A DNA stretch of 64,000 nt from Streptobacillus ratti (GTDB lineage Bacteria; Fusobacteriota; Fusobacteriia; Fusobacteriales; Leptotrichiaceae): contig NZ_LKKW01000001.1 in NCBI RefSeq assembly GCF_001891165.1, forward strand, positions 1 through 64,000, written 5' to 3'. The notes beneath the pieces are model-generated. The model searched no databases and was not told the origin of the DNA. It saw nothing but the letters and a program-made list of their open reading frames with translations. Positions 51,451 to 60,713 of the stretch are shown here, in pieces. The first letter of the stretch is position 1. Every line of letters begins with the position of its first letter. The position numbers and the translations under genes are program-made.

Positions 51451-54051
51451 ATGAAAATAATAGATATAATTAATAAAATATTTGGTTCATCTGATGAAAA
51501 AATTATAAAAAAAATGAGAAAACAAGTTGAAAAAATTAATGAATTAGAACCAACTATGGAAGCATTAAGTGATGAAGAATTAAAAGCTAAAACAGAAAAA
51601 TTTAAAAATAGATTAAAACAAGGTGAAACTTTAGATGACTTATTAGTTGAAGCTTTTGCCGTGGTTAGAGAAACTGCAAAAAGATTAACAGGTATGAGAA
51701 TATATGATGTACAGTTAATAGGTTCAATGATAATACATAGTGGTAAAATTGCAGAAATGAAAACAGGTGAGGGTAAAACTCTGATGTCAACTTTAGCAAT
51801 ATATTTAAATGCTTTAACTGGAAAAGGAGTGCATGTAGTTACTGTAAATGATTATCTAGCTAAAAGAGATAGAGATACTATGTCGCATATTTATAGTTTT
51901 TTAGGTTTAACTTCAGGAGTAATAATAGCTAATTTAGATAATGAAACTAGAAGAGAACAATATAATTGTGATATAACTTACGGTACAAATAATGAATTTG
52001 GATTTGATTATTTAAGAGATAATATGGTTCATGATCCAAGTGAAAAGGTTCAAAGAGAACACAATTATGCTATAGTTGATGAAATAGATTCGATTTTAAT
52101 AGATGAGGCTAGAACACCATTAATAATATCTGGTCCAGCAGAGGAAACAACACATTGGTATGATGTATTTGCTAATGTAGTATTAAGATTAAAGAGAAGC
52201 TATAAAACAGAAGAAATTAAAGATAAAAAGAATACTATTATTCCAGATGAAGATTGGGAAGATTATGAAGTTGATGAAAAAGCTAAAACAGTTACAATAA
52301 CTGATAAAGGTATAAAAAATGTTGAAAAAATACTACAAATTGATAATCTTTATTCACCACAGTATGTTGAATTAACTCACTTTTTATCACAAGCTTTAAA
52401 AGCTAAGGAATTATTTAAAAGAGATAGAGATTATATTATTAATGAAAAAGATGAGGTTATTATAGTTGATGAATTTACTGGAAGATTAATGGATGGTAGA
52501 AGATATTCTGATGGATTACATCAAGCTATAGAAGCTAAAGAACATTTAAAAGTTGCAGGAGAAAACCAAACACTTGCAACAATTACATTACAAAATTATT
52601 TTAGAATGTATCAAAAATTATCTGGTATGACAGGAACTGCAAAAACTGAAGAAGAAGAATTTAAACAGATATATAAGCTTGGAGTAGTAGTTGTTCCAAC
52701 TAATAAACCAGTAATAAGAAAAGATTTACCTGATGTAATATATCAAACTACTAGAGCTAAATATAGAGCTATAGTTAATAAAATTATAGAATTATTTGAA
52801 AAAGGACAACCTGTTTTAGTTGGTACTGCATCAATAGAACATTCAGAGTTACTTTCATCATATTTAACTAAAGCTAGAATACCTCATGAAGTATTAAATG
52901 CTAAATATCATGAAAGAGAAGCAGATATTATTGCACAAGCTGGTAGATATAAAAATGTTACGATTGCAACTAACATGGCAGGACGTGGAACAGATATTAA
53001 ATTAGGTGGAGATCCAGATTCATTAGCAGTTAAGGTTGCAGAACGTGGAACACCAGAATATTATGAAGCTTATAAAACTTATGAAAAAGAATGTCAAGAA
53101 AATAAAGAAAAAGTTCTTGCAGCAGGAGGATTATTTATTCTAGGTACTGAAAGACATGAAAGTCGTAGAATTGATAATCAGTTAAGAGGAAGAGCAGGAC
53201 GTCAAGGAGATACTGGAGCATCTGAATTTTATTTATCTTTAGAAGATGATTTAATGAGATTATTTGGTGGAGATAAACTTAAATCAATGATGAGAGCTTT
53301 AAATATACCTGAAGATGAAGATATTAGACATAAAAGAATATCTAAAGCTGTTGAAAATGCACAAAGAAGAATTGAAAGTAGAAATTTTTCTATAAGAAAA
53401 AGTCTTATTGAATATGATGATGTAAATAATAAACAAAGAGAAGTTATATATAAACAAAGAGATCAAATATTGTATAACGAAGAACTTAGAGAATTAATTT
53501 ATGATATGATTGATAATACAGTTGTTTCTACTGTAGATGATATATTGGCAACTAATAATGCAGAATGGGATTTTGAAAATCTTAATTCAAAAATTTATGA
53601 AATATATGGATTTGACTTACCAGAATCTGTATATAAAGTTAAAAAATTAGATGAAGTTTACGATATATTATATAATGAAGTTAAAAATAGATATGATAAT
53701 AAAGTATTGGAAATAGGAGAAGAACAATTTTCAAGAATTGAAAGATATATTATGCTTGAGGTGTTAGATCAAAAGTGGAGACAAAATTTAAAAGATTTAA
53801 CTGAATTAAGAGAGGGAATAAATCTACAATCTTATGGACAAAAAAATCCTGTAAATGAATATAAAATATCAAGTACGGATGTGTATAATGATATGATAGA
53901 TAGTATTAATAGAGAAACAACTTCTTTTCTGTTAAAATTAAAATTAAATATACCTGAAGAATTAACTACAGTAAATGAGGAAGTTTTTGAAGAAGAAAAT
54001 GAAAGTTTTGAATTTAAGAGTAGAAGAGAAAGAATGGAAGAAAATGAATAA
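51451..54051 (+). CDS. secA: Protein translocase ATPase SecA
   Basis: 866 residues. The DEAD-motor motifs are Walker A MKTGEGKTLMSTL, VDEIDSILIDEARTPLIISG, TNMAGRGTDIKLGG and RRIDNQLRGRAGRQGD. The C-terminus ends RRERMEENE without the CxCx zinc finger found in many SecAs, so SecB binding by that element is not expected. SD AAAGGAG. A strong hairpin terminator follows. Confidence 0.97.
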   Translation: MKIIDIINKIFGSSDEKIIKKMRKQVEKINELEPTMEALSDEELKAKTEKFKNRLKQGETLDDLLVEAFAVVRETAKRLTGMRIYDVQLIGSMIIHSGKIAEMKTGEGKTLMSTLAIYLNALTGKGVHVVTVNDYLAKRDRDTMSHIYSFLGLTSGVIIANLDNETRREQYNCDITYGTNNEFGFDYLRDNMVHDPSEKVQREHNYAIVDEIDSILIDEARTPLIISGPAEETTHWYDVFANVVLRLKRSYKTEEIKDKKNTIIPDEDWEDYEVDEKAKTVTITDKGIKNVEKILQIDNLYSPQYVELTHFLSQALKAKELFKRDRDYIINEKDEVIIVDEFTGRLMDGRRYSDGLHQAIEAKEHLKVAGENQTLATITLQNYFRMYQKLSGMTGTAKTEEEEFKQIYKLGVVVVPTNKPVIRKDLPDVIYQTTRAKYRAIVNKIIELFEKGQPVLVGTASIEHSELLSSYLTKARIPHEVLNAKYHEREADIIAQAGRYKNVTIATNMAGRGTDIKLGGDPDSLAVKVAERGTPEYYEAYKTYEKECQENKEKVLAAGGLFILGTERHESRRIDNQLRGRAGRQGDTGASEFYLSLEDDLMRLFGGDKLKSMMRALNIPEDEDIRHKRISKAVENAQRRIESRNFSIRKSLIEYDDVNNKQREVIYKQRDQILYNEELRELIYDMIDNTVVSTVDDILATNNAEWDFENLNSKIYEIYGFDLPESVYKVKKLDEVYDILYNEVKNRYDNKVLEIGEEQFSRIERYIMLEVLDQKWRQNLKDLTELREGINLQSYGQKNPVNEYKISSTDVYNDMIDSINRETTSFLLKLKLNIPEELTTVNEEVFEEENESFEFKSRRERMEENE

Positions 54052-54055
54052 ACTT

Positions 54056-54086
54056 AAAAAGAGAATTTTTTATAAATTCTCTTTTT
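54056..54086 (+). terminator. Terminator after secA
   Basis: AAAAAGAGAATTT (54056-54068) pairs with AAATTCTCTTTTT (54073-54085) over a TTAT-type loop and ends in T. Confidence 0.85.
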
Positions 54087-54105
54087 ACTTAAGAGGAGTG
54101 AAATT

Positions 54106-54726
54106 GTGATTAATAAAATTATAAAAAAAGAAGATATATATGAGGTTATGTATAATGAACTTTACTCTAAAAATGAAGATTTAATATTAAAGGAAGAAAA
54201 AGTTTTTGATACTTTATTAGAAGATGATAAAACAAAATTAAAGCAATTAGCAAAAATTAAATTTAAAATGAAAAAATATTTTTATGATATTCAATTTAAA
54301 AAACTTTTTGATGAATTTAATAATAATGATTTTGCTAAGTTACATACATTTACAACAAATAGTTTAAATAGGCTTGAAATAACAAAAGCAACAAAAGAAA
54401 TAAGTAATGAAAATATGTTTAATTATCAGAGCATTATTATTCATTCAGATATATTAACGAATTTACAAAATAGATTAGTATGTGATAAAGGTTGTCCTCT
54501 TAATTCCTCTAAAGTAGAAGATGAATTAAGATTAAAAATTATACTTAATAATGATATAACATTAAATCAAAATGGAGAATACATATCATATGTTTTAGGA
54601 AATAAAATTTATGATTTTAATGTTAATGTTGTTAATGAAGAAAAGAATGATAAAGCATTTACAAATGTTAAATATACTTTTGATATAATAAATCATGATA
54701 TTATTAGAATAATTAGTAAAGATTAA
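54106..54726 (+). CDS. Hypothetical protein, unknown function
   Basis: 206 residues, GTG start after AAGAGGAG. It is soluble, charged, with a helical N-terminal half (about 1-85) and a beta-rich C-terminal half (about 110-206). A CDKGCPLN pair of cysteines at about 133-137 could bind a metal. I recognise no family. It stands alone between secA and the metNIQ attenuator. Confidence 0.55.
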   Translation: MINKIIKKEDIYEVMYNELYSKNEDLILKEEKVFDTLLEDDKTKLKQLAKIKFKMKKYFYDIQFKKLFDEFNNNDFAKLHTFTTNSLNRLEITKATKEISNENMFNYQSIIIHSDILTNLQNRLVCDKGCPLNSSKVEDELRLKIILNNDITLNQNGEYISYVLGNKIYDFNVNVVNEEKNDKAFTNVKYTFDIINHDIIRIISKD

Positions 54727-54764
54727 TCATATTTAAAATATATACAATCATATATTATATATAC

Positions 54765-54793
54765 TTGTAATTTATACAAATATATGATAATAT
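54765..54793 (+). promoter_or_regulatory. Promoter of the metNIQ leader
   Basis: TTGTAA (54765-54770) and TAATAT (54788-54793) with 17-base spacing. Transcription would begin about 25 bases before the leader peptide ATG. Confidence 0.5.
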
Positions 54794-54823
54794 AGCTTTA
54801 TAGCGATTTTGGAGGATAAAAAT

Positions 54824-54871
54824 ATGATAAATAACGTAGTTACATTTGAAATGAATATGATGCACATGTGA
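54824..54871 (+). CDS. Methionine-rich leader peptide of the metNIQ operon
   Basis: A 15-codon ORF, MINNVVTFEMNMMHM, with GGAGG (54811-54815) eight bases upstream of the ATG. Four of the last six codons are Met (10, 12, 13 and 15). Directly behind lie alternative RNA structures and a terminator, then metN. A ribosome would stall in the Met codons when Met-tRNA is scarce. The peptide itself is probably just a sensor. Confidence 0.8.
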   Translation: MINNVVTFEMNMMHM

Positions 54872-54958
54872 TAAAGCTTGTATCTTTTGGGTACAAGCAG
54901 TTTGTGTTTGTGCCTCGAATGTAACTAGTTAAGTCAGGCACTAAAGCCTGACTTTTTA
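54837..54958 (+). promoter_or_regulatory. Translation-coupled attenuator (terminator/antiterminator) of metNIQ
   Basis: Three stems can be drawn. (A) 54837-54849 in the leader ORF pairs with 54915-54927 (13 bp, one G-U) and encloses a 9-bp hairpin (54876-54884 with 54890-54898). (B) The antiterminator GTGCCT 54910-54915 pairs with AGGCAC 54936-54941. (C) The terminator AAGTCAGGC 54931-54939 pairs with GCCTGACTT 54946-54954, loop ACTAAA, then TTT. B excludes C, and A blocks B because its 5' strand is enclosed. Stalling at the Met codons would block A, allow B and permit read-through into metN. Confidence 0.75.
54931..54958 (+). terminator. Attenuator terminator before metN
   Basis: 9-bp stem AAGTCAGGC/GCCTGACTT with loop ACTAAA followed by a T-run. 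The start codon of metN is 20 bases further on, after AAGGAGG. Confidence 0.85.
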
Positions 54959-54973
54959 TTTTAAGGAGGAATA

Positions 54974-55951
54974 ATGTCATACTTAACAATAGAAAATTTA
55001 AGTAAAAAATTTAATGAAAAATTAGCTGTTGATAATATTAACTTAGAAATATCAAAGGGAGAAATATTTGGTATAATTGGTTTATCAGGTGCTGGAAAAT
55101 CAACCTTAATTAGAATGATAAATAAGTTGGAAAGTCCTACATTAGGAACTATTTTTCATGAAAATAAAGATATTTTTAAATTTAATGATGTAGAAACTAG
55201 AGAATATAGAAAAAAGACATCAATGATATTTCAAAACTTTAATTTATTATCATCAAGAACAGTGTTTGAAAATATAGCTTTACCTTTAGAAATATCAAAA
55301 TTTTCAAAAAATGAAATTGATAAGAAAGTAAATGATTTACTTGTATTAGTTGGATTAGATAAGTTTAAAAATGAATATGTAAATAATTTAAGTGGAGGAC
55401 AAAAACAAAGAGTAGCTATTGCAAGAGCTATTTCTACAGATCCTGATATATTATTGTCAGATGAATCTACTTCAAGCTTAGACCCTATAACATCTAATTC
55501 AATATTAGAATTATTAAAGGATATAAATAGTAAGTTGGGAATTACAATTATTTTAATAACACATCAAATGGAAGTTATTAAAAAAATATGTGATAGAGTT
55601 GCAGTTATGAAAGATGGAAAGTTAATAGAAGTGTCAACTGTAAAAGAGTTATTTATGAATCCTAAAACTAATTTTTCAAGAGAATTAATAAGTGATTTAA
55701 AAATAGAAGTACAAAAAGGAAAAGAAAATACTCTTAGTTTGATTTTTGATGGAGAACAGGCAGATAAACCATATGTTTCAGAGCTTACTAGAGAATTTAA
55801 TTTAGATATTAATATATTGGGTGGTTCAATAGACACATTGGCAAGTGGTGTTAAAGTAGGACATTTAAATATAAGTATAGAAACAAATAATATAGATGAA
55901 ATAATAAATTGGTTAGAAAATGTTGGAATTAAAGTAGAGGTGGTAAAATGA
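54974..55951 (+). CDS. metN: Methionine ABC transporter ATP-binding protein MetN
   Basis: 325 residues. Walker A GLSGAGKST, signature [14 protein letters not shown], Walker B DILLSDESTSSLDP, and the C-terminal NIL domain (about 245-325; INILGGSIDTLASGVKVGHLNISIE) typical of MetN, which senses methionine and inhibits transport. Four-base overlap with metI. Imports methionine into the cell with MetI and MetQ. Confidence 0.95.
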   Translation: MSYLTIENLSKKFNEKLAVDNINLEISKGEIFGIIGLSGAGKSTLIRMINKLESPTLGTIFHENKDIFKFNDVETREYRKKTSMIFQNFNLLSSRTVFENIALPLEISKFSKNEIDKKVNDLLVLVGLDKFKNEYVNNLSGGQKQRVAIARAISTDPDILLSDESTSSLDPITSNSILELLKDINSKLGITIILITHQMEVIKKICDRVAVMKDGKLIEVSTVKELFMNPKTNFSRELISDLKIEVQKGKENTLSLIFDGEQADKPYVSELTREFNLDINILGGSIDTLASGVKVGHLNISIETNNIDEIINWLENVGIKVEVVK

Positions 55952-56592
55952 TTATTAAAGCGATATTAGAAACTATATATATGATATTTATTTCAATAAG
56001 TATAGCAAGTATTATTGGATTGCCATTGGGGATTTTGCTTTCTATTACAAAAGAGGGGTCTATTTCAGAAAATAGAACTTTAAATAAAATTCTTGATTTG
56101 GTAATAGTTAATATAACAAGATCTATACCATTTGTAATTTTAATTGTACTTTTAATTCCATTATCAAGATTGATAGTAGGTAAATCATATGGTACAACTG
56201 CATTCATTATTCCTTTATCTATAGGAACAGCACCATTTGTAGCTAGAATTATAGAAAACTCGTTAAATGAAGTTAGTTATGGTTTAATAGAGGCAGGTAT
56301 TTCAATGGGAGCGACTAATAAAGATATAGTGTTTAAGATATTAATACCTGAGGCAATACCTTCAATAATTAATGGATTAACTTTAACTTTAATTTCACTT
56401 GTTGGTTTTTCTGCTATTGCGGGTATAGTTGGTGGTGGAGGATTAGGCAACTTAGCTGTTATTGAAGGATTTCAAAGAGGTAATTATAAATTAATGTATT
56501 TATCAACATTTATATTGATAATCATGGTTCAAATAATACAATTTGTTGGAACTAAAATAGTAAAATTTATTGAAAAGAAAAGAGGTAGATAA
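55948..56592 (+). CDS. metI: Methionine ABC transporter permease MetI
   Basis: 214 residues, five membrane helices (about 5-28, 48-72, 80-98, 140-165, 185-205). The EAA loop GLIEAGISMGATNKDIVFKIL is typical. Overlaps metN by four bases (ATGA). Confidence 0.93.
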   Translation: MIIKAILETIYMIFISISIASIIGLPLGILLSITKEGSISENRTLNKILDLVIVNITRSIPFVILIVLLIPLSRLIVGKSYGTTAFIIPLSIGTAPFVARIIENSLNEVSYGLIEAGISMGATNKDIVFKILIPEAIPSIINGLTLTLISLVGFSAIAGIVGGGGLGNLAVIEGFQRGNYKLMYLSTFILIIMVQIIQFVGTKIVKFIEKKRGR

Positions 56593-56593
56593 T

Positions 56594-57388
56594 ATGTTTA
56601 AAAAAATAATATTAGCATTATTAACATTTATTTTAATATCGTGTACTGGTGGAAAAGGGAGCGATGAAAATACACAGAAATTAGTTTTAGGAGTTTCTCC
56701 AATTCCACATCAAGAAATAGTAGAATTTATTAAAGATGATTTAAAAGCTCTTGGAGTAGACCTTGAAATAGTAGTATTTAATGATTATGTTCAACCTAAT
56801 ATATCATTAAAAGATGGAAGTATAGATGCTAACTATTTTCAACATATTCCATATATGGAATCATTTGGCAAAGAAAATAATATAGATATGGTTAGTGCAG
56901 GAGCAGTGCATTTAGAACCTTTAAAAGCATATTCAAATGTAGTTAAGGATATAAATGATATAAAGGAAAAATCAGAAATTTTAATACCCAATGATCCTAC
57001 AAATAGAGGAAGAGCTTTATTGTTATTAGATGCTTCAGGTTTAATTAAATTAAATAGTAGAGAAAAATTAGATGCAAATATTTCTGATATTATAGAAAAT
57101 CCTAAAAATTTAGTAATTACAAGTTTAAATTCAGAACAAATAGCACCAAGATTATCTGAGGTTACACTAGCAATTATTAATACAAATAATGCTTTGGCAT
57201 CAGGTATAACAGGAGATAAAGCTGTAATAATTGAAGATAAAAATTCGCCTTATGTTAATATAATTACAGTTTTAAAAGGTAAAGAAAATGATGATAAAAT
57301 ACAAAAATTAATTAAGGTATTACAAACAGATAAAGTAAAACAATTTATAATTGAAAAATATAATGGAGAAGTAGAGGTTGGATTTTAA
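56594..57388 (+). CDS. metQ: Methionine-binding lipoprotein MetQ (NlpA family)
   Basis: 264 residues. The lipobox LTFILISCTGGKGS puts the lipidated Cys at residue about 18. The NlpA-family signatures KLVLGVSPIPHQEI, QPNISLKDGSIDANYFQHIPY and LIPNDPTNRGRALLLLD are clear. ATG 56594 follows AGAGGT. It anchors to the membrane and delivers methionine to MetNI. Confidence 0.93.
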   Translation: MFKKIILALLTFILISCTGGKGSDENTQKLVLGVSPIPHQEIVEFIKDDLKALGVDLEIVVFNDYVQPNISLKDGSIDANYFQHIPYMESFGKENNIDMVSAGAVHLEPLKAYSNVVKDINDIKEKSEILIPNDPTNRGRALLLLDASGLIKLNSREKLDANISDIIENPKNLVITSLNSEQIAPRLSEVTLAIINTNNALASGITGDKAVIIEDKNSPYVNIITVLKGKENDDKIQKLIKVLQTDKVKQFIIEKYNGEVEVGF

Positions 57389-57399
57389 TTAAATATAAT

Positions 57400-57436
57400 A
57401 AGACTAAGCTAAATTAAATTGACTTAGTCTTTTTTG
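57400..57436 (+). terminator. Terminator after metQ
   Basis: AAGACTAAG (57400-57408) pairs with CTTAGTCTT (57423-57431), with a T-run right after. Confidence 0.8.
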
Positions 57437-57480
57437 TTTAGTATAATTAATGTATATAAATAAGAAGTGAGTGTGATGAA

Positions 57481-58584
57481 ATGGAAAACAAACAAGAATT
57501 TACGTTAAAAAGATTTTTACCATTAATATACATGATAACAGTTATATTAATAGCATTTATTGCTTTTAAAGCCTCTTTATATTTATTGCCATTTGTTATT
57601 GCATTCATGGTAGTTACAGTAACTAGAAAACCTGTTAATTTTTTAGTAAACAAGTTTAATTTCAGTCATAGAATATCAAATATAATAGTAATACTACTGT
57701 TTTATTTAATAATACCTGTAATATTAATATTATTATTTATTAGATCATATAATGAAATATATAATCTTTCAAATTGGTTGATAAAAAATTCTAGTACTTT
57801 TAGAAATATTGGGTTTGAATTATCAGAAAGATATGGGTTTCTTGAAAGAGTATTGCCGTCAGTTGCGGTAATACCAATTAAGAATTTAATAGCAATGTTA
57901 CTTAGTAAATTAACTAATTTAGGATTTATAATTGCTAACTATGTTTTATCTTTAACGTTAAAATTACCGGCATTGTTTATACATGTTATAATAACTGTTA
58001 CAGCAACATTTTTAATGGCTGGAGATATAAAAATAGTTCATAATTTTTTTGAACAACAGTTTCCAAAAAGTTGGTTAGAAAAAGTTAAGCAAATTAAAGT
58101 TAATGTAGTTGAAGTAGCTTATCAATATTTAAAAGCACAATTAATATTAATATCATTATGTTTTACAGAACTAATAGTTGGATTAAGTATAATAAATATA
58201 TTTGTTAGTTCTATAAATTATGTTTTTTTAATATCAACACTTATAGCGTTATTTGATGCTTTACCAATATTTGGTGCTGGAGGAATTTTAGTGCCATGGA
58301 CAGTTTATTGTCTTGTAACTGGTAATTATTTCTTAGGTTTATCAATTCTATTTTTATATCTATTTATTGCTGGAATGCGTATGACATTAGAACCACGTAT
58401 TTTAAGTAAAAACTTAAGTATAAATCCACTTTTATCATTGATTTCATTATTTATTGGTTTTAAAATGTTTGGAGTAGTTGGATTCTTATTTGGTCCGATA
58501 ATTTTAACTATTGTTATAATATTATTTAAAGAAGAAATTAATAAAGGATTTTTTAAGATACTTGCTGGAGAATATGTTGAATAA
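57481..58584 (+). CDS. AI-2E family membrane transporter
   Basis: 367 residues with about eight hydrophobic segments and a central soluble loop (about 90-150). FDALPIFGAGGILVPW and AGMRMTLEPRILSKNL are family landmarks. These proteins were named after an autoinducer-2 exporter but most have unknown substrates (Na+/H+ antiport is documented for some). Followed by a weak hairpin at 58593-58622. Confidence 0.85.
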   Translation: MENKQEFTLKRFLPLIYMITVILIAFIAFKASLYLLPFVIAFMVVTVTRKPVNFLVNKFNFSHRISNIIVILLFYLIIPVILILLFIRSYNEIYNLSNWLIKNSSTFRNIGFELSERYGFLERVLPSVAVIPIKNLIAMLLSKLTNLGFIIANYVLSLTLKLPALFIHVIITVTATFLMAGDIKIVHNFFEQQFPKSWLEKVKQIKVNVVEVAYQYLKAQLILISLCFTELIVGLSIINIFVSSINYVFLISTLIALFDALPIFGAGGILVPWTVYCLVTGNYFLGLSILFLYLFIAGMRMTLEPRILSKNLSINPLLSLISLFIGFKMFGVVGFLFGPIILTIVIILFKEEINKGFFKILAGEYVE

Positions 58585-58592
58585 TTATATAT

Positions 58593-58622
58593 AAATATAC
58601 ATATCAAATGATATGTATATTT
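58593..58622 (+). terminator. Palindromic hairpin, weak terminator or regulatory site
   Basis: AAATATACATATCA (58593-58606) and TGATATGTATATTT (58609-58622) form a perfect inverted repeat with a 2-base centre. The T-run is short. Its position just before mltG could equally make it a regulator binding site. Confidence 0.45.
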
Positions 58623-58637
58623 TAATAAAGGAGAAAA

Positions 58638-59570
58638 ATGAAAAAGAAAATTATAATACCATTAGTATTTTTATTACCTTTAACTTATTCTATTGTAGAT
58701 TTGAAATTTAATAAAAAAGAAGTTAAAGAAAAAGTAATAACTATAGATAAAGGTGATACAATAAAAAAAATATATGCTAAATTTAATTTCAGATATAATA
58801 TATTTGATAGAATTTATTTGAAATTTAATCCCAATTTATCTAACATTAAAGAAGGGAAATATAAATTTGAAGATAAAAATATATCTAAATATATGTTATT
58901 AAAAGTACTACAAAATCCATATGTAGATAATGTTGTTTTGACTATACCAGAGGGCTTTACTCAAGAAAAAGTTCTTGCTAGAATTGAAAAATTAGGTCTT
59001 GCAACAAGACAAGAAATGATAGAAGCTTTTAATAATGTTGATTTTCCATACTATCATGAAAAAGATAATTTTGATGGATATCTATATCCAGAAACATATT
59101 TAATTCAGAAAGGTACAAAACCATTAGAGATAGCAAAAACTATATTAGGTGAGTTTAAAAAACATTTTCCGTCAAAAAATTATCCAGATAAAAAGAAATT
59201 TTATGATGATATTAAATTAGCTTCTATAGTGGAATTTGAAACAGGAGAGTTTGAACACAAGGCAAAAGTTGCAGGTGTTTTCAAAAAAAGGTTAAGGATA
59301 AATATGTTACTTCAATCTGATGCTACATTAAAATATGAATTAGGTAGAATGGCATATAGAAAAGAATTGATGGAAAGTAAATCATTATACAATACATACA
59401 AACATAAAGGATTGCCACCTACACCAATATGTAATCCATCAAAAGAAACAATAATAGAAACAATTAATGCAAAAGAAGATAAATATTTATTTTTCTTTAT
59501 GAATGGAAAAGATACTTATTATTCAGAAACTCATGAAGAACATTTAAGAAAGAGAAGATCATTAAAATGA
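58638..59570 (+). CDS. mltG: Endolytic transglycosylase MltG
   Basis: 310 residues. An N-terminal membrane segment (3-20) is followed by a LysM-like subdomain (VITIDKGDTIKKIYAKF) and a YceG domain (FDGYLYPETYLI, SIVEFETGE with the catalytic Glu, YNTYKHKGLPPTPICNPS). It cuts nascent glycan strands and sets strand length, complementing PBP1A. It overlaps the next gene by four bases. Confidence 0.93.
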   Translation: MKKKIIIPLVFLLPLTYSIVDLKFNKKEVKEKVITIDKGDTIKKIYAKFNFRYNIFDRIYLKFNPNLSNIKEGKYKFEDKNISKYMLLKVLQNPYVDNVVLTIPEGFTQEKVLARIEKLGLATRQEMIEAFNNVDFPYYHEKDNFDGYLYPETYLIQKGTKPLEIAKTILGEFKKHFPSKNYPDKKKFYDDIKLASIVEFETGEFEHKAKVAGVFKKRLRINMLLQSDATLKYELGRMAYRKELMESKSLYNTYKHKGLPPTPICNPSKETIIETINAKEDKYLFFFMNGKDTYYSETHEEHLRKRRSLK

Positions 59571-60712
59571 AAAAATTAAGATTAATATTTTTACTTTTAC
59601 TTATATTTTCATGTTCAAATATAGAAAAAGTAGATTATAAAATAATAAAAGACAATGATGTTGTAGTTACTAAAGAAAAAACATTAAGTGATGATATAAG
59701 AGTAAAATTAACTAATTTAGAAACTAAAACCCTATATTTTGAATTAGATGATAATATGTTAATAAATGAAGAATATCCACAAGATTTAAAGTTTACTTTA
59801 GAAGCAATAGATAATAAAATATATATGAATGGAAAAATATATGATGAAATTAAAATTACAAATAAGAATGGTATAATGAAAATTGATAAATATGCTTTTT
59901 ATGGAGATATGTATATTAAGGCTATTGATTCTAAGTTGGTATTAATAAATACTTTAAATATGGAAAAGTACTTAATAGGTGTAATTCCTTATGAAATGCC
60001 AGCTTCTTTTCCATTAGAAGCTTTGAAAGCTCAAACTGTAATTGCAAGAAGTTATGCTTCCAGAAATATTTTGAGAAATAGAAAAGAATTTGATGTTTAT
60101 GATAGTGTTTCATCACAGGTTTATAAAGGTATATCAAATAAAAATATTGAAAATGTAAAAAAAGCTATTGAAGAAACAAACGGAGAAGTAATAGTCCATA
60201 ATAATAAAATAATAGATGCAGTTTTTCATTCATATAGTGGAGGATATACTGCAAGTGGTAAAGAAGTATGGGGAAATGATGTTCCTTATTTACAAGCTAT
60301 TGAAGATAATTATTCTAAAGATGTACATTCATCTGTACTTACATGGGAATATATGATAGATAATAAGACTATTATGGATAAAATAGGATTTAAAATATTT
60401 GATTTTGATATTTATTATACTGATAGTAATAGAGTTTCAAAATTAATATTATATAATGAAGATAAAAGTAAGGAAATGTCTTATACGGGTAATAATTTTA
60501 GAAAAGAATTTTCACTTTCTAAAATAAAATCTACTTCATTTACATTAGATATTAGAGATGATGGAATAAATATTATCGGTTCAGGATATGGACATGGTGT
60601 AGGGTTTTCGCAGTGGAGTTCAAGATCCATGGCTGTAGATTATAAAATGTCATATATAGATATTATTAAATTTTTCTATAAGGATGTGGAAGTAGTAAAG
60701 AAAGGAAAATAA
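59567..60712 (+). CDS. SpoIID/LytB domain lipoprotein
   Basis: 381 residues. Lipobox LLLLLIFSCSN (Cys at about 16). The SpoIID catalytic core EKYLIGVIPYEMPASFPLEALKAQTVIARSYA carries the catalytic Glu in YEMP. AVFHSYSGGYTASGKEVWG and the terminal GSGYGHGVGFSQWSSR motif follow. SpoIID-like transglycosylases act in wall remodelling also in non-sporulating bacteria. Nothing here suggests sporulation. It lies between mltG and tilS. Confidence 0.88.
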   Translation: MKKLRLIFLLLLIFSCSNIEKVDYKIIKDNDVVVTKEKTLSDDIRVKLTNLETKTLYFELDDNMLINEEYPQDLKFTLEAIDNKIYMNGKIYDEIKITNKNGIMKIDKYAFYGDMYIKAIDSKLVLINTLNMEKYLIGVIPYEMPASFPLEALKAQTVIARSYASRNILRNRKEFDVYDSVSSQVYKGISNKNIENVKKAIEETNGEVIVHNNKIIDAVFHSYSGGYTASGKEVWGNDVPYLQAIEDNYSKDVHSSVLTWEYMIDNKTIMDKIGFKIFDFDIYYTDSNRVSKLILYNEDKSKEMSYTGNNFRKEFSLSKIKSTSFTLDIRDDGINIIGSGYGHGVGFSQWSSRSMAVDYKMSYIDIIKFFYKDVEVVKKGK

Positions 60713-60713
60713 A

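Noticed and set aside
54727-54973. SAM riboswitch or T-box upstream of metN
   Set aside because: No SAM core and no T-box UGGN bulge or specifier loop seen; the Met-rich ORF and alternative stems fit ribosome-mediated attenuation better.
59567-60712. SpoIID as evidence of sporulation
   Set aside because: The domain is widespread in non-sporulating bacteria (LytB-like), and no other sporulation gene is present.
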